A stretch of 64,000 bases of DNA, taken from Excoecaria cochinchinensis (Eukaryota; Streptophyta; Magnoliopsida; Malpighiales; Euphorbiaceae). Shown in pieces: positions 22,884 to 32,926 of this stretch; the stretch's first letter is position 1, and every line of letters starts with the position of its first letter. The notes under the pieces are model-generated. The model did not search any database. It had not been told where the DNA came from and saw only the letters and a program-made list of their open reading frames with translations. A program made the translations under genes and the position numbers. The stretch is taken from contig CANTUQ010000081.1 in assembly GCA_947683425.1 (NCBI GenBank), positions 8,552,501 through 8,616,500 of the forward strand, in the 5' to 3' direction.

Positions 22884-23661
22884 ATACTCGAGACTTTGAT
22901 TCGAAAGTACCTTGATTAAAAATTATAACAGAATTTTAGTTTAAAAATTTCACCTTCTTCCAAAACTGCATTGCATCGCATTAGAGTCTTAGATCTATGC
23001 TAGTTTGGTCCCTCTTTTAGCCCTGGTGCGTTCCTGAAGCACAACCCTATTTTCACTCAATTTAGGGAAGTGTTAAGGATAATCACCAGCCCAAGCCTCG
23101 TACCATCATGGTATATTAAATGGTGACCCGATCGGTCGTTACGCTCGTGATGAGCTAGACCCGTTGGCAGGGACCATGCTTGGGTAGCCCTAAATTAACA
23201 CCACCTTTTGACTAAAGCTCATGTAAATGGAAATAGTTACTTCCCCTAAGTGGTATGAACCTTAATACGATGCTTGCTGTATGGGTCATTATGTATTGGA
23301 CAAACCCAGATAGTTTGACTGGTCACCTAATCAAAGGCTTTCATGCCCCGATAGGCCCAGGACGCCTTATTCGGATTGCCTAAATACATAATGATCATAA
23401 CCCATCTGCCTGTGCATTAGTTAGGAAAGGTTATGCTGCCGGATTATCACCGTGCACCATACGCATTCATCGGGTCCCCAGGTTGACCCATGGGCCAATC
23501 CCACCTAGGAAAGAGACTATGACCTCGCGTGCGGGAGTAATAAGGTTGGAAGGACCTATGTGCTTGCATGTGGCTTGTGAGTGTTGCATAGCACGATCAT
23601 GCATTATCTTTTGCGCAATCATGCATCACCCTGACCCCTGTGTTTTTCAGCCATCATAGAT
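22884..23661 (+). other. Leader of C with conserved 118-nt block (23072-23189)
   Basis: Non-coding. The block begins GTTAAGGATAATCACC and is nearly identical in B and J. TACCATCATGGTA forms a small hairpin inside it. A TTTTTCAG/CCATCATAG junction at 23643-23659 looks like a 3' splice site and recurs ahead of gag in D and J. No donor was settled. Confidence 0.6.
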
Positions 23662-25110
23662 TTGCCTAGGTGGACAAGAGGGTCCCGGGGATGGTTACGC
23701 AGGAATCCGTTTTTCGAGTTACCAGAAAGGATAGAGTATCCGGATAGTTCTTCTGAGACCAGTTATGCCACTTCAGATCAGTTTTCTGTACCCGAAGAAA
23801 TGGCAAACTCACCGAGAGGGGCAGAGGCCACCCGAGCAATGATAGCAGAGGAAGTGGGCCGAAGGTTGGAAGAGTTTGAGAACCGGATATTGGCAATGAT
23901 AGCCGTAATGGGTCAACAAGCAGCTCCGCAGAACCCACAGCCTCCTCCTGTGAGGAATAATGAAAGGGAAGAGGTCAGAGAGGACCCACAAGATGAAACT
24001 CGGCCGCCACTCGTGAACCTAAGAGCTACTACTTCGGGGGCGCATAAGGGAAGACCTGTCCCAAGGCTGGATGATGATTGGGAAGACGAGGAATATGAGG
24101 AATGTATGTCTGAGAAAGGGAAAGCCCTTCAAGTTGAAGAGGCCATCTGGAGGAAGGTGGAAGAGAGATTTGAAGCTATGACAAGGATGTTGACGAAAGG
24201 CCAAGGAGTGAATCCTGAGGATAAAGAGTTAGAAGGAGAAGATCTAGTCCCAATGAACTTTAAGATGCCGGACGTGCCAAAGTTTGACAGTACTTCTGAT
24301 CCCCTGGCACACATAAAGCAGTACTCATTGGTGATGAAAGGCACCACTTTGACACGGAAGCAGAAAATTGGTTACTTTTGCTTGAGCTTGACGAGCCCGG
24401 CAGTGGATTTGTATCATGGGCTAGATCGCCGATCTAAGGAAGACTGGGATTTATTGACAGAAGAATTTTTGAGACAATATGATTGCAGTACAAGAATGGA
24501 GGCAACCCTGAAGGACCTAGAACTGTTACAGCAGAGAGAAGGAGAGTCCTTCCATGAGTATCTTACCCGGTGGAGGAATCGGGTGATGGAAATGAAGAGG
24601 AAACCAGACACCCAGGATCAAATATGATTATTCATTAAAAATGCGAGCCCTTATTTGAGGAATGGATTAAGGATGAAAGGACTAAAAGATTGGGAGTCCC
24701 TGAAGGACATCGCCATTGAGGCCGAAGGAGAGTACCTTATTAGGAAAGCAGGAAATGAGAACTATCCTATGAGAGGTAGTGGGAGTCAAGGGGCCAGCAG
24801 ACCAATAAGTTCTACTAGTGGTACAAGGAAAATTGCTGAGGTACCAGCTACAAACGCCACTCCGAGACATTTTTCTAATCTCGGGAGGTCCTTATCATGG
24901 GTACTAAGAAGGCTGATGAAAGAGAATAAGCTGCAACCCCTACCGCCCAGACCTGCGAGAACTCAAGGCACGCTGGGACACAAAGACGATGAGTATTGTG
25001 CGTATCATCAGCACACTGGACATGTAACCGATAACTGTAGGACTTTGAGGCATGCAATTCAGGATTTGATCGACTCAAAACAGATCACAGATCCAAAAAA
25101 GAGAGGGTGT
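23662..25110 (+). pseudogene. gag of element C (capsid and zinc knuckle, one stop)
   Basis: Gag forms the particle and binds element RNA. The frame opens before 23662. The first in-frame ATG is 23800, unless an upstream exon supplies one. The N-terminus is a coiled-coil-like RRLEEFENRILAMI segment followed by acidic linkers. The Retrotrans_gag core spans about 24290-24610 (YF.LSL...A...Y ... WD.L...F...Y ... EYL.RWR). TGA at 24625-24627 interrupts the frame, which continues in phase at once. A zinc knuckle C-X2-H-X4-H-X4-C is at 24997-25038, with His replacing the usual second Cys. Confidence 0.88.
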
Positions 25111-25479
25111 CAAAAGAAAGCCGGATACAATAACATGCCTCCGTCAGTGAATATGATCGGGTCCAGTTTGCCCGAGAACTTTGTGTTGAAGGAACTATAC
25201 GGCAACGATATCCACACTGCTGTCACGAGCCTCTATGAGGGGAGTGAAGAAGGGCTTCCCGCTGCAGTGATCGATTGCTGGTGCACTGATGATAGTGGAA
25301 CTGAAAGTGATGATTTAGAAACATTTTCCGACCTTTGGGGTTCGGAAGAGGAAGGAGGAGAACGAAAGAGGAAAGAAGTGGGAGCTATGACCCGGAGAGG
25401 AAGGGTAGCCCCGGAAGTAGAGAAGCCACAAGAGCCGATTGAGGACAGAAGGGGAAAGGAGCCGGAGGAAGATCCGATT

Positions 25480-26109
25480 GTCAAGCAACTGAAAAAGATG
25501 CCGGCTCAGATTTCAATATGGGATCTTTTGAGACAGTCGCCATCACATAGGCAGAAGGTGGTGGAGGCTTTATGCGAAGCAACCGTGGCTACGACCATTT
25601 CACCTACGGAACTTCTGGAGGTAGTAAAAGGAGGATCGGGAGAAAATGTTGTTTTTACCAGTGCGGATTTGCTGGCAGAAGGTCGCAACCATAATCGCCC
25701 TCTGTACATAAGGGCGCAGATTAACCAAAAGCATACCGCCTGTGTGATGGTGGATGACGGTTCTTCCATAAATGTATGCCCACAGGTAGCAATAGCAGCT
25801 TTTGGGGTAACAGAGAATATGTTGGCAAAATCTGATATTACCATCACGGCATATGACAACTCGCGTAGGCAGGCTTCGGGAACCTTCACAACAGTGGTGA
25901 AAACGGGACCGGTAGAGTCAGAAGTAGAGTTTGTGGTGTTGCCCATACCTGCCAATTTCTCAGCTTTGCTAGGCAGACCATGGTTTCATAGATTGGGAGG
26001 AGTCCCCTCTACACTGCATCAGATGGTAAAGATACCTCACGAGGGCCAGATCGTGACTATAAAAGCTGCACGAGAGAATCAGGTATCAGTACTGGAGATA
26101 GCCAGGTAG
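25480..26109 (+). pseudogene. Aspartic protease region of element C
   Basis: It is in phase with gag. It carries a retropepsin-like flap order: VMVDDGSSINVCP at about 25744-25782, then a hydrophobic beta-rich stretch, and LLGRPWFH near 25966, which is the usual LG..W element of Ty3 proteases. The catalytic motif reads D-D-G-S-S rather than D-T/S-G. The enzyme would cleave the polyprotein. The frame ends at TAG 26107-26109 but continues in the same phase. Upstream (25290-25480) is an acidic, Lys/Glu-rich linker. Confidence 0.8.
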
Positions 26110-26133
26110 CCATTTAATGGGTTTCATGTCACC

Positions 26134-26547
26134 ATGATAGGCAAAGAAGAGCAGAAAGAAGAGAGCCCCCAGGTATTGAATATGATGAAGAAAATGTCAT
26201 TCCTCCCTGGTACAGGGCTGGGCAAGAATTCTCAAGGGATACCGACAGCCGTTACCACTAAGGGTCAAAAGGACAAGAGGGGTCTTGGATATACAGGTGC
26301 CGTAAAGAAGGGCGAGAAGTCGAAAATGGAAGTTCCCCATATCCGAAAGACCTTTGTGCCAGCAACCGCAGCATGTGCCTATGCAGGAGAAAATGAACCG
26401 CAATGGCTGGATGGAAGAATTGTGCCAGGGTTCGAGGTTTTTAATGATGTCTATGACTGGGGCATTGGATTAATCAAGCCAGCAGAGGGTTTTTGGGTTG
26501 AAGAAATCATGACAAGTAGGACAATTTGGGACCGCGAGACGCCGTAA
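26134..26547 (+). pseudogene. G-patch segment of the C polyprotein
   Basis: It is in phase with protease and RT. About 26195-26301 encodes F.PGTGLGKNSQGI followed by a basic linker and RGLGY, the glycine pattern of a G-patch, an RNA-binding and helicase-contact fold also found behind the protease in some retroelements. It is bounded by stops at 26107 and 26545, with another TAG at 26578. The role in this element is inferred only: it probably aids RNA binding during reverse transcription. Confidence 0.7.
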
Positions 26548-26610
26548 GAAATGATTACTGAAAAGATGATAACCACCTAGCTGAAAGGAAAGGCCAAGAT
26601 AGAGGAAGCT

Positions 26611-26967
26611 GTGCAGAAGATGGATGAGGAGACTCCAAAGGGCCGATGTGATGCGAAAACGTCGGCTGCGGCAGATACACTAGCAGAGGAGGAAGAGGAA
26701 GATAGTTTAGATTTTCTTTTTGCTCCAGAACTTTTCAATGATGTCAATGACAATTTCAATCTTATTAATAAATTGAATGGTTTTGCTTACTTGTGTGATG
26801 TTTCTGATGATTTCACTATGCATGATCCTGAACATTATCCATTCATATTTGATATTGATTCAACTGATGCTACTCCATTCAATCTTGGAACCCTAGATAA
26901 TCCAAAAGCAATTTTGATAGCATCAAATATAACTCCTGAAGAGCGGGAAAAATTTGAGAGAATCTAA
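26611..26967 (+). pseudogene. Acidic pre-RT spacer of C
   Basis: This 118-residue segment is in the pol phase, with a run of Glu (26687-26705) and many Asp, Asn and Phe. It ends at TAA 26965-26967 and continues in phase into RT. It is retained in decayed form in D (7083-7440) and J (17100-17347), although RT itself is lost there. No known domain is recognised. Confidence 0.65.
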
Positions 26968-27006
26968 AAAAAATATGAAAAAGTCTTTGCCTGGACCTAC
27001 GAAGAT

Positions 27007-27800
27007 ATGCTAGGAATCGATCGGAAAGTCGCAGAGCATGCTATCCCCACCTATCCAGACCATAAACCTGTTAAGCAGAAGTTGAGAAGGCTTAGACCGG
27101 AATGGGCGGAGAAAGTGAAAGAAGAGATTCACCAGCAAATCAAAGCTAAGTTTCTAGTCGAGGTGCAATACCCAACATGGTTGGCCAATGTTGTCCCTAT
27201 AGCCAAAAAGAATGGCAAAGTAAGAGTATGCATGGATTATCGGGATCTGAATAAGGCCTGTCCAAAGGATGATTTTCCATTACCTCATATAGATGTACTA
27301 ATAGACAGTGCCGCTGCTTGTGAGATGTATAGCTTCAGAGATGGTTACGCGGGCTACAATCAAATTCTCAATGAAATAATTGATCGGATCAAGACGGCCT
27401 TCATCACAGAGTGGGGGACTTATGCTTATCGTGTGATGCCTTTTGGCCTGAAAAATGCAGGGGCCACTTATCAGAGGATGGCAATGAAGATATTGGATGA
27501 ATTGATCCATAAAGAAGTAGAGGTATACGTGGACGATATGATGATCAAGTCAGCCACTAGAGAAGGCCATTTTGAAGCCCTGGAAAAGTTCTTCCGAAGG
27601 ATAGATAAGAACAACTTGCGGTTGAATCCTAAAAAGTGTATCTTTGGCGTTACCTCAGGGAAGCTCTTAGGACACATAGTTAGTAAAAGGGGGATTAAGA
27701 TTGACCCGGATAAGGTTAAGGCCATCAGAGAAATGCCGATACCGCAGAAGGAGAAGGATGTAAGAAGGTTTCTGGGCAAGTTGCAATACATCAGTAGATT
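27007..27800 (+). pseudogene. Reverse transcriptase of element C
   Basis: It copies element RNA into DNA. It shows the Ty3/gypsy order: W.A..V...KKNGK.R.C.DYRDLN at about 27180-27255, PLP..D, the F.DGY.GYNQI finger region, MPFGLKNAGATYQR at 27438-27480, and the catalytic YVDD at 27526-27537, followed by LRLNPKKC.FGV and GH.VS.RGI. The core has no break, since the stops lie before (26965) and after (28162). It is of normal length for the family. Confidence 0.93.
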
Positions 27801-28164
27801 TATCGCTAAGCTTACTTTGATCTGTGAGCCAATCTTTAAACTACTCCGAAAAGATCAACCAGTAGTATGGAACGAGAGTTATCAAAAGGCTTTTGATGCT
27901 ATCAAAGAATATTTGTTGAATCCACCGGTACTGAAACCACCACGGCCAGTCAAGCCATTGATCCTATACCTGGCCATAGAAGACAGTTCTGTAGGTGCTA
28001 TGATGGCTCAAGAGGATGATTTTGGAGTTGAATTTGCTGTTTATTACCTCAGCAAGAAATTCTTAGCCTACGAAGTCAAATACACAGAGGTAGAAAAGAT
28101 TTGCCTTGCAGTAATCTGGGCTTCTAAGAAATTGCGACATTACTTTCATGCTTACAAAGTGTAG
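27801..28164 (+). pseudogene. Ty3-type RNase H of C (degenerate first copy)
   Basis: It follows RT in phase with FD.IK.YL..PPVL, a YLAIEDSSVGAMMAQ block and AVYYLSKKF...E..Y...EK.CLA. The usual first catalytic Asp position reads differently (IEDSS), which fits the reported decay of this copy in Tat elements that gained a second RNase H. TAG at 28162-28164 ends the frame, and the phase continues. Confidence 0.8.
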
Positions 28165-28194
28165 GCAGTCGCGAGGCAGAATCCCCTGAGATAT

Positions 28195-28800
28195 TTGCAA
28201 GAGTTCCCATCTTTGCTCGGGAAAATGGGTAGGTGGTTGCTGTTACTTCAAGAATTTGATGTGGAGTATCTCACCCGGAAGACCATCAAAGGGCGTGCAG
28301 TGGCGGAATTTCTAGCAGAACACCCGATCCAAGGAGACTCATACGAGTTTAACTTTTCAGACGAGGATGTGGCAGCTATCGGGATTCAAGGTTGGAAATT
28401 ACACTTTGACGGAGCTGTAAATAACAAAGGGGCAGGAGTAGGAGTCATTCTGATAACCCCGGATGACGAAAAGCTTCCCTTGGCGAAAAAGTTGAGATTC
28501 AAGGCTACCAATAACGAAGCTGAATACGAAGCATGTGTTTTTGGATTGGAGGCGTTAATAGCTTTGGAAGCGAAGAATGTGGAAGTGTTTGGTGACTCTT
28601 CCTTGGTGGTCAATCAAATCCGAGGTGAATGGGCCGTGAAAGAAGAGAGGCTAATGCCATATATCCGGCACTTGAGAGACCTGAGCAGTCAATTCGAAGT
28701 ATGCACATTCCATTTCATTCCCAGGGATGAAAATCAGTTAGCCGATGCGCTCGCTATGCTAGTATCAATGTGGGACAACCCTGAAGGGGTGCACATGAAG
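28195..28800 (+). pseudogene. Second, archaeal-type RNase H of C
   Basis: About 28387-28760 has the four acidic positions of RNase H: FDGA (D), NNEAEYEA (E), GDSSLV (D) and NQLADALA (D). This dual RNase H layout between RT and integrase is diagnostic of the Tat/Ogre lineage. It would degrade the RNA strand during reverse transcription. A tether segment (YLTRKTIKGRAVAEFLAEHP) links it to the first copy. The domain itself is unbroken. Confidence 0.9.
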
Positions 28801-30125
28801 CTAATCTTAATCTATAGTTCTGAGAGTCCTAGCTTCGAATCAAGATCAGTTATGAAAGTAGAAGTGGCGGATGGAAGGCCATGGTATCATGACATTATGA
28901 ATTACCTAGAGAATGCGACATTTGCTGAGGAGGCTACCGAAAAGGATCAAAGGATGATTCGCAAGCTGTCTACCCAGTTTATTTGTATAAATGGGATAAT
29001 GTACAAAGGGCAAGCTGATGGTATCCAATTGAGGTGTTTGGACGAAAAAGAAGCCAGGAGGGTAATGGAAGAAACACACACCGGAATATGCGGAGCCCAT
29101 ATGAATGGGCTGACATTAGCCAAAAAGATCATGAGGCAAGGCTTCTACTAGCTTACGATGGATAACGATTGCTCAAAGTATGTGAAGCAGTGCCAACTAT
29201 GTCAGCAATACGCAGACTTAAGGCATTTGCCAGTGTCAGAGCTACACAGCCTAACGTCACCTTGGCCATTCGCTGCTTGGGGAATAGACATTATTGGAGA
29301 AATCCGCCCTACGGCATCCAACGGACACAGATATATAATAGTCGCAATCGACTATTTTACAAAATGGGTGGAGGCGGAGTCCTTTAAGAAGATCGATGCA
29401 AGAGATATGGCCAGGTTCATTGAAAGAAATCTGATATGCAGATATGGCCTCCCACATCACATAGTGTCTGATAACGGGGTGCAATTCATAGGGGAAACCA
29501 GAAAGATTCTTGAGAAGATCGGGATTGAGCACCACAAATCCTCCCCCTATCGACCACAAGCTAACGGAGCAGTAGAGGCCGCCAATAAGAATGTGAAGAG
29601 AATCCTAGCCAAGATGGTCCAAACCTACAAAGACTGGGCAAAGAAGCTTCCCTTTGCATTGTGGGGTTACAGAACGACGGTAAGGACATCTACAAGAGTT
29701 ACTCCGTATTCTTTGGTTTACGGAACAGAGGCAGTGCTGCCGTTTGAGGTAGAGCTTAAATCACTGAGAGTAGTCATGGAAGCTCAGATTCCGAAGCCGA
29801 ATGGATGCCAGAGAGGTTACAGCATTTGAACTTATTAGATGAGAGCAGGATGAAAGCTTACTATCATAATCAGATCTATCAGAAAAGGCTGGCCAGATCA
29901 TTTGGAAAAAAGGTGAAAAAGCATCCGCTGAAGGAGGGGGATTTGGTGTTCAAACAGATGAGACCAGGAGTACCAGATATCAGAGGAAAATTTAGACCAA
30001 CTTGGGAAGGGCCATATATCCTCAAGAAGCTGTTATCCAAAGGAGCTGCAATCTTATCGGATAGCGATGGTAATGAATTCAAGGAACCGGTCAATGTCGA
30101 CAGACTCAAAAGGTTCCATGGCTAA
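28801..30125 (+). pseudogene. Integrase of element C (one stop, one frameshift)
   Basis: It inserts element DNA. The HHCC zinc-binding region spans about 29080-29205 (H..H, then CQLC) and is broken by TAG at 29149-29151. The DDE triad is visible: D at 29287 (WGIDIIG), D at 29470 (VSDNG) and E at 29575 (NGAVEA). At about 29790-29805 a frameshift moves the tail to another phase. That tail ends at 30125 with a GPY/F-like module (RPTWEGPYIL, about 29993-30025) and NVDRLKRFHG. No chromodomain is seen, as expected for Tat. Confidence 0.92.
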
Positions 30126-30153
30126 AGACCAAAACCAAAAGAAGAGAATAAAA

Positions 30154-30298
30154 GCCCCGCGGGTTGAAAACCGAAAAAAGGCGGCCCTGCTAAAATCGGA
30201 TGCCTCGTCAGGGTGAAAACCGAAAAAGGCATCCTGAGCAAAAATTAGAGGCTTGAGAGAAACTATCCAATCATGAAAACCCGAGAGGGCTGATTGGA
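30154..30298 (+). other. Post-pol RNA hairpins of C, first group
   Basis: Three units follow the pol stop. 30154-30190 has a GC-rich imperfect stem. 30198-30234 has perfect arms GGATGCC/GGCATCC. 30266-30298 has perfect arms TCCAATCA/TGATTGGA and an inner CCC-GAGA-GGG, a GNRA tetraloop. All carry GAAAA just 5' of the CC..GG stem. Confidence 0.65.
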
Positions 30299-30504
30299 GA
30301 CAGGAGTTTGATGCTGTCAAGATTTAGTTCCATGAATGAATGTAGTCTTGCATAATTAAATCAAAAAAACGATCATGTATGCTGAAGTCATACTGAAATG
30401 TACACAAATTTGTGAAATGAAATAAGCTTGATTTATTCATTTACATTACTGTCCAATTCTGCTTTAAAAAGAAACATACTGTTCAAAATGCATGTAAAGC
30501 TAAA

Positions 30505-31863
30505 CTATGCCCTACTAATACCCTCGCTGGCTAAATGCCTCAGTCGCCGAGTTCGGTTATCAGCCGCCGGGCTAAGTATCCTCCTCTTGTACGCCCTGGT
30601 AAAGATGGTAGAATGGTTCCCGAACAAAGTTATGATGGTTTTCAATGGAAGTCGGCTCCAAAGCTCATGATAGCAGGAGGCAAAGGCCACAGAAAGGACT
30701 CCACCTCGAAAGGATAGAGGGAGTCTCAACACATCCTGAGTCACTCCGAGTTGACGGGAGCAACGAGCCGTGATGTAGAAAGTCGCCTCACAGAGCCCGC
30801 ATAAGGGAACACATCCTGAAGACCCATCAATAACTGCACCGGACAAGGGAAGCCAAGCGTGCATAAAGCTAATATCATCGTCAGATATCTCATTGAATCT
30901 GGTAATGCACTCATCGGGAGTCCCAGGTAAATACAGACGACGTCGAGGGAGAAAACACTTCGCAGAGTACTGACTGATGACTCTAGGAGGAGGCTCCGAC
31001 AAAAGCTTTAATTTCTCCTGCAACCAAATCTGATAGGGGAAACAAAGAAAGACAAAGAAAATAAAAGCCGAAGAGAATAAAATAAAAGGCAAAGATAAGC
31101 CGCTGGAGTAAGTTGGATTTACTTCAGGCAAAAATTAGGCATAGGGCTGTGTGAAAATCCGAAAGGACGCACTTCCCGCTAAGAAAAGCTAGTATGAAAA
31201 TCCACAAGGGACGCACTACCTTTTAAAACAATGACGTACGTGGAGTAATAAGGGGCTCCCAGAGAATGAAGTGGTAGACCCGACATGAATAGAGTCCAAA
31301 CCCAAGATAGTCTCAGCTAGAATGAGGGGGAAAGGTGTGAGCCCATGATGAAAGTCATCCAAAATTCCAAACAGACAAGGGTCTCCGAGCAGCTCCTCTA
31401 AAGTCACGACTAGATACTTCATCAGGCAGAAGAGGAAGATGACACTTACGCTGTATGAGGGGATGTCGGAGAATTCATCCATTGTTTCAATCAGAGGTTC
31501 TAAGGAAAACACGGAGCCCTGAGGAACTAGACGAGAAGCGTCAGAAGGAGCTACACTTAAGGACAAAGCAATATCCCGAATTTGGATCAAACCACAGCGA
31601 GGTACGCAAGGCGAAGCACCAGGTGGATACCAACTTCCAATGATAGCAACAAATTCTTCAGGCAAGGGGCATAATTCCTGATAGGTGAACCTGAAAACAT
31701 GAAAACGAGGATCCCAGAAGTGGGTTGCAGCCAAAAGAAGGGTGTAGTCTACCTTGACTCTCCGTAGAAACCTCAGTCCAGAAAGGGGGGTAAGAGTACT
31801 GTGTTCCCAAATTTGAGCATCATCTAAGATACGGTGCATCTTGGAAAGGAAAGGAGAATTCAT
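30505..31863 (-). CDS. Antisense spliced gene of element C (DUF7745/plant-mobile-domain-like)
   Basis: Exon 1 is 31863-31240 (208 codons) and exon 2 is 31029-30505 (174 codons plus stop), both open. The predicted 210-nt intron has CAC/GTACGT and TTTCCCCTATCAG/ATT borders and is phase 0, giving 382 residues. FWDPRFHVFRFTYQELCPLPEE resembles the 'FWDP..NVFRF...EL.PTLEE' pattern of plant DUF7745 and mobile-domain proteins. Antisense extra ORFs after pol are known in Tat elements. A minus TATA (TATAAAA, 31986-31980) lies about 117 nt upstream of the ATG. The function is unknown. It is one of the few intact frames in C. Confidence 0.65.
31030..31239 (-). other. Predicted intron of the antisense gene, carrying sense-strand hairpins 31149-31172 and 31190-31218
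   Basis: On the minus strand it has a GTACGT donor, a T/C-rich tract and a CAG acceptor. On the plus strand it carries two tandem hairpins: GTGTG/CGCAC with inner TCC-GAAA-GGA, and TAGTATG/CGCACTA. This stretch is better conserved in D and J than the flanking exons are, so selection may act on the sense RNA. Confidence 0.55.
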
Positions 31864-31964
31864 GTCTTGATAGCTAAAGCCACAGTTGCTAAGAGGAAAA
31901 AAGGGGAAAAACTAGAGAAAAGAGCCTATTCTGGAGCTAAAATAAGGAAGGGGCACGAAATTCA

Positions 31965-32205
31965 AGAAAAATGGTTGAATTTTATAGATTTGGCTTACAG
32001 ACGGCTAACCCGTCCCTATATTCGAACGGCGAACCCGTCTGTATTTGTCCACCTGGTGAATCGTGCATTGTGCATATCACGCGCATTAATTAGGTAATTA
32101 ATGAGGGAATCTGGATAGACAGACGGAATGCCCGTCTGTAGCTATATGGGCGGGAAGCCCGTCGGTACTAAAATCTATATAAAGACGCAAGTACCGACGG
32201 GAAAT
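31965..32205. promoter_or_regulatory. Putative divergent internal promoter of C
   Basis: Outward-facing TATA boxes lie at 31986-31980 (minus, AAATCTATAAAATTC) and 32176-32183 (plus, AAATCTATATAAAGACG). Between them is a GACGGG/CCCGTC cluster like that in the LTR U3. CAGACGGAATGCCCGTCTG (32120-32138) is the exact reverse complement of the 19-mer at 35986-36004. The antisense ATG is 117 nt from one box and the sense leader starts just beyond the other. Confidence 0.5.
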
Positions 32206-32339
32206 TGTTTTCTTTCTTCTTCACACCGACGCCTTTTCCTTTGTTTCCAGCAGTTTTTTTTCGTTTTTGTCTTTTCAAATTGCGTTTTTTTCGCACCAGT
32301 TTTCAGTTTTTGACTTCTTCAGTGGGTCTCGACTTCCAG

Positions 32340-32926
32340 GTTAGTAAAAATACTCCCATTTTTTCTTTGTTTTATTATTATTATGAGCAAGGGGATTTCT
32401 TTTTCTTTTGAATTAATGGAATTAATGGCCTGTTTAATCCTGATTGACACTGTAGATAAGTTAATGAGATGAAGTTTGTTTTAATAAATAAAGAGTGCAC
32501 GAACGTATGCTGTTCAAGGAATAATTAGTGTTTAGAGTATAAATATGGCCTTAGGAATTCATATATTTTGAAGCAAATAATCTGAGAACTAGAAAGCAAA
32601 GGTAATTATATTGCATGGTGGTTTGGGGTTTGAGGCCCGTTCCGTTCTATTTCTTCTTCATTATGCAAGAGTTTGGGCACACCCTTGCCAAGGTGCTGCC
32701 AGTTTTTTTGGCAAATGTAAATATTATATTGTTGCGTGGGGCCTGAGGCCTGTCCCTTCTTTTTATCTTTTCATGCAGGAGGTTGGGCACACCCTTGCCG
32801 GGGTGCTGCCCAAATTTTTTGAAATCTTTTTTGTTTAGACATACCCAGGTAGAATGCCACCTATATTTCTACCATAAGGTCTGTTCATACCCACAATATC
32901 AAACTAACTATTTATCTTATTCACAG
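32340..32926 (+). other. Predicted leader intron of the sense extra ORF
   Basis: The donor is CCAG/GTTAGT at 32339/32340. The acceptor is TTATTCACAG/G at 32926/32927, with a CTAAC branch-like site at 32904-32908, and the ATG follows at 32928. About 590 nt, with two related halves (about 32615-32690 and 32715-32815) sharing GGGCACACCCTTGCC and GGTGCTGCC. Confidence 0.5.
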
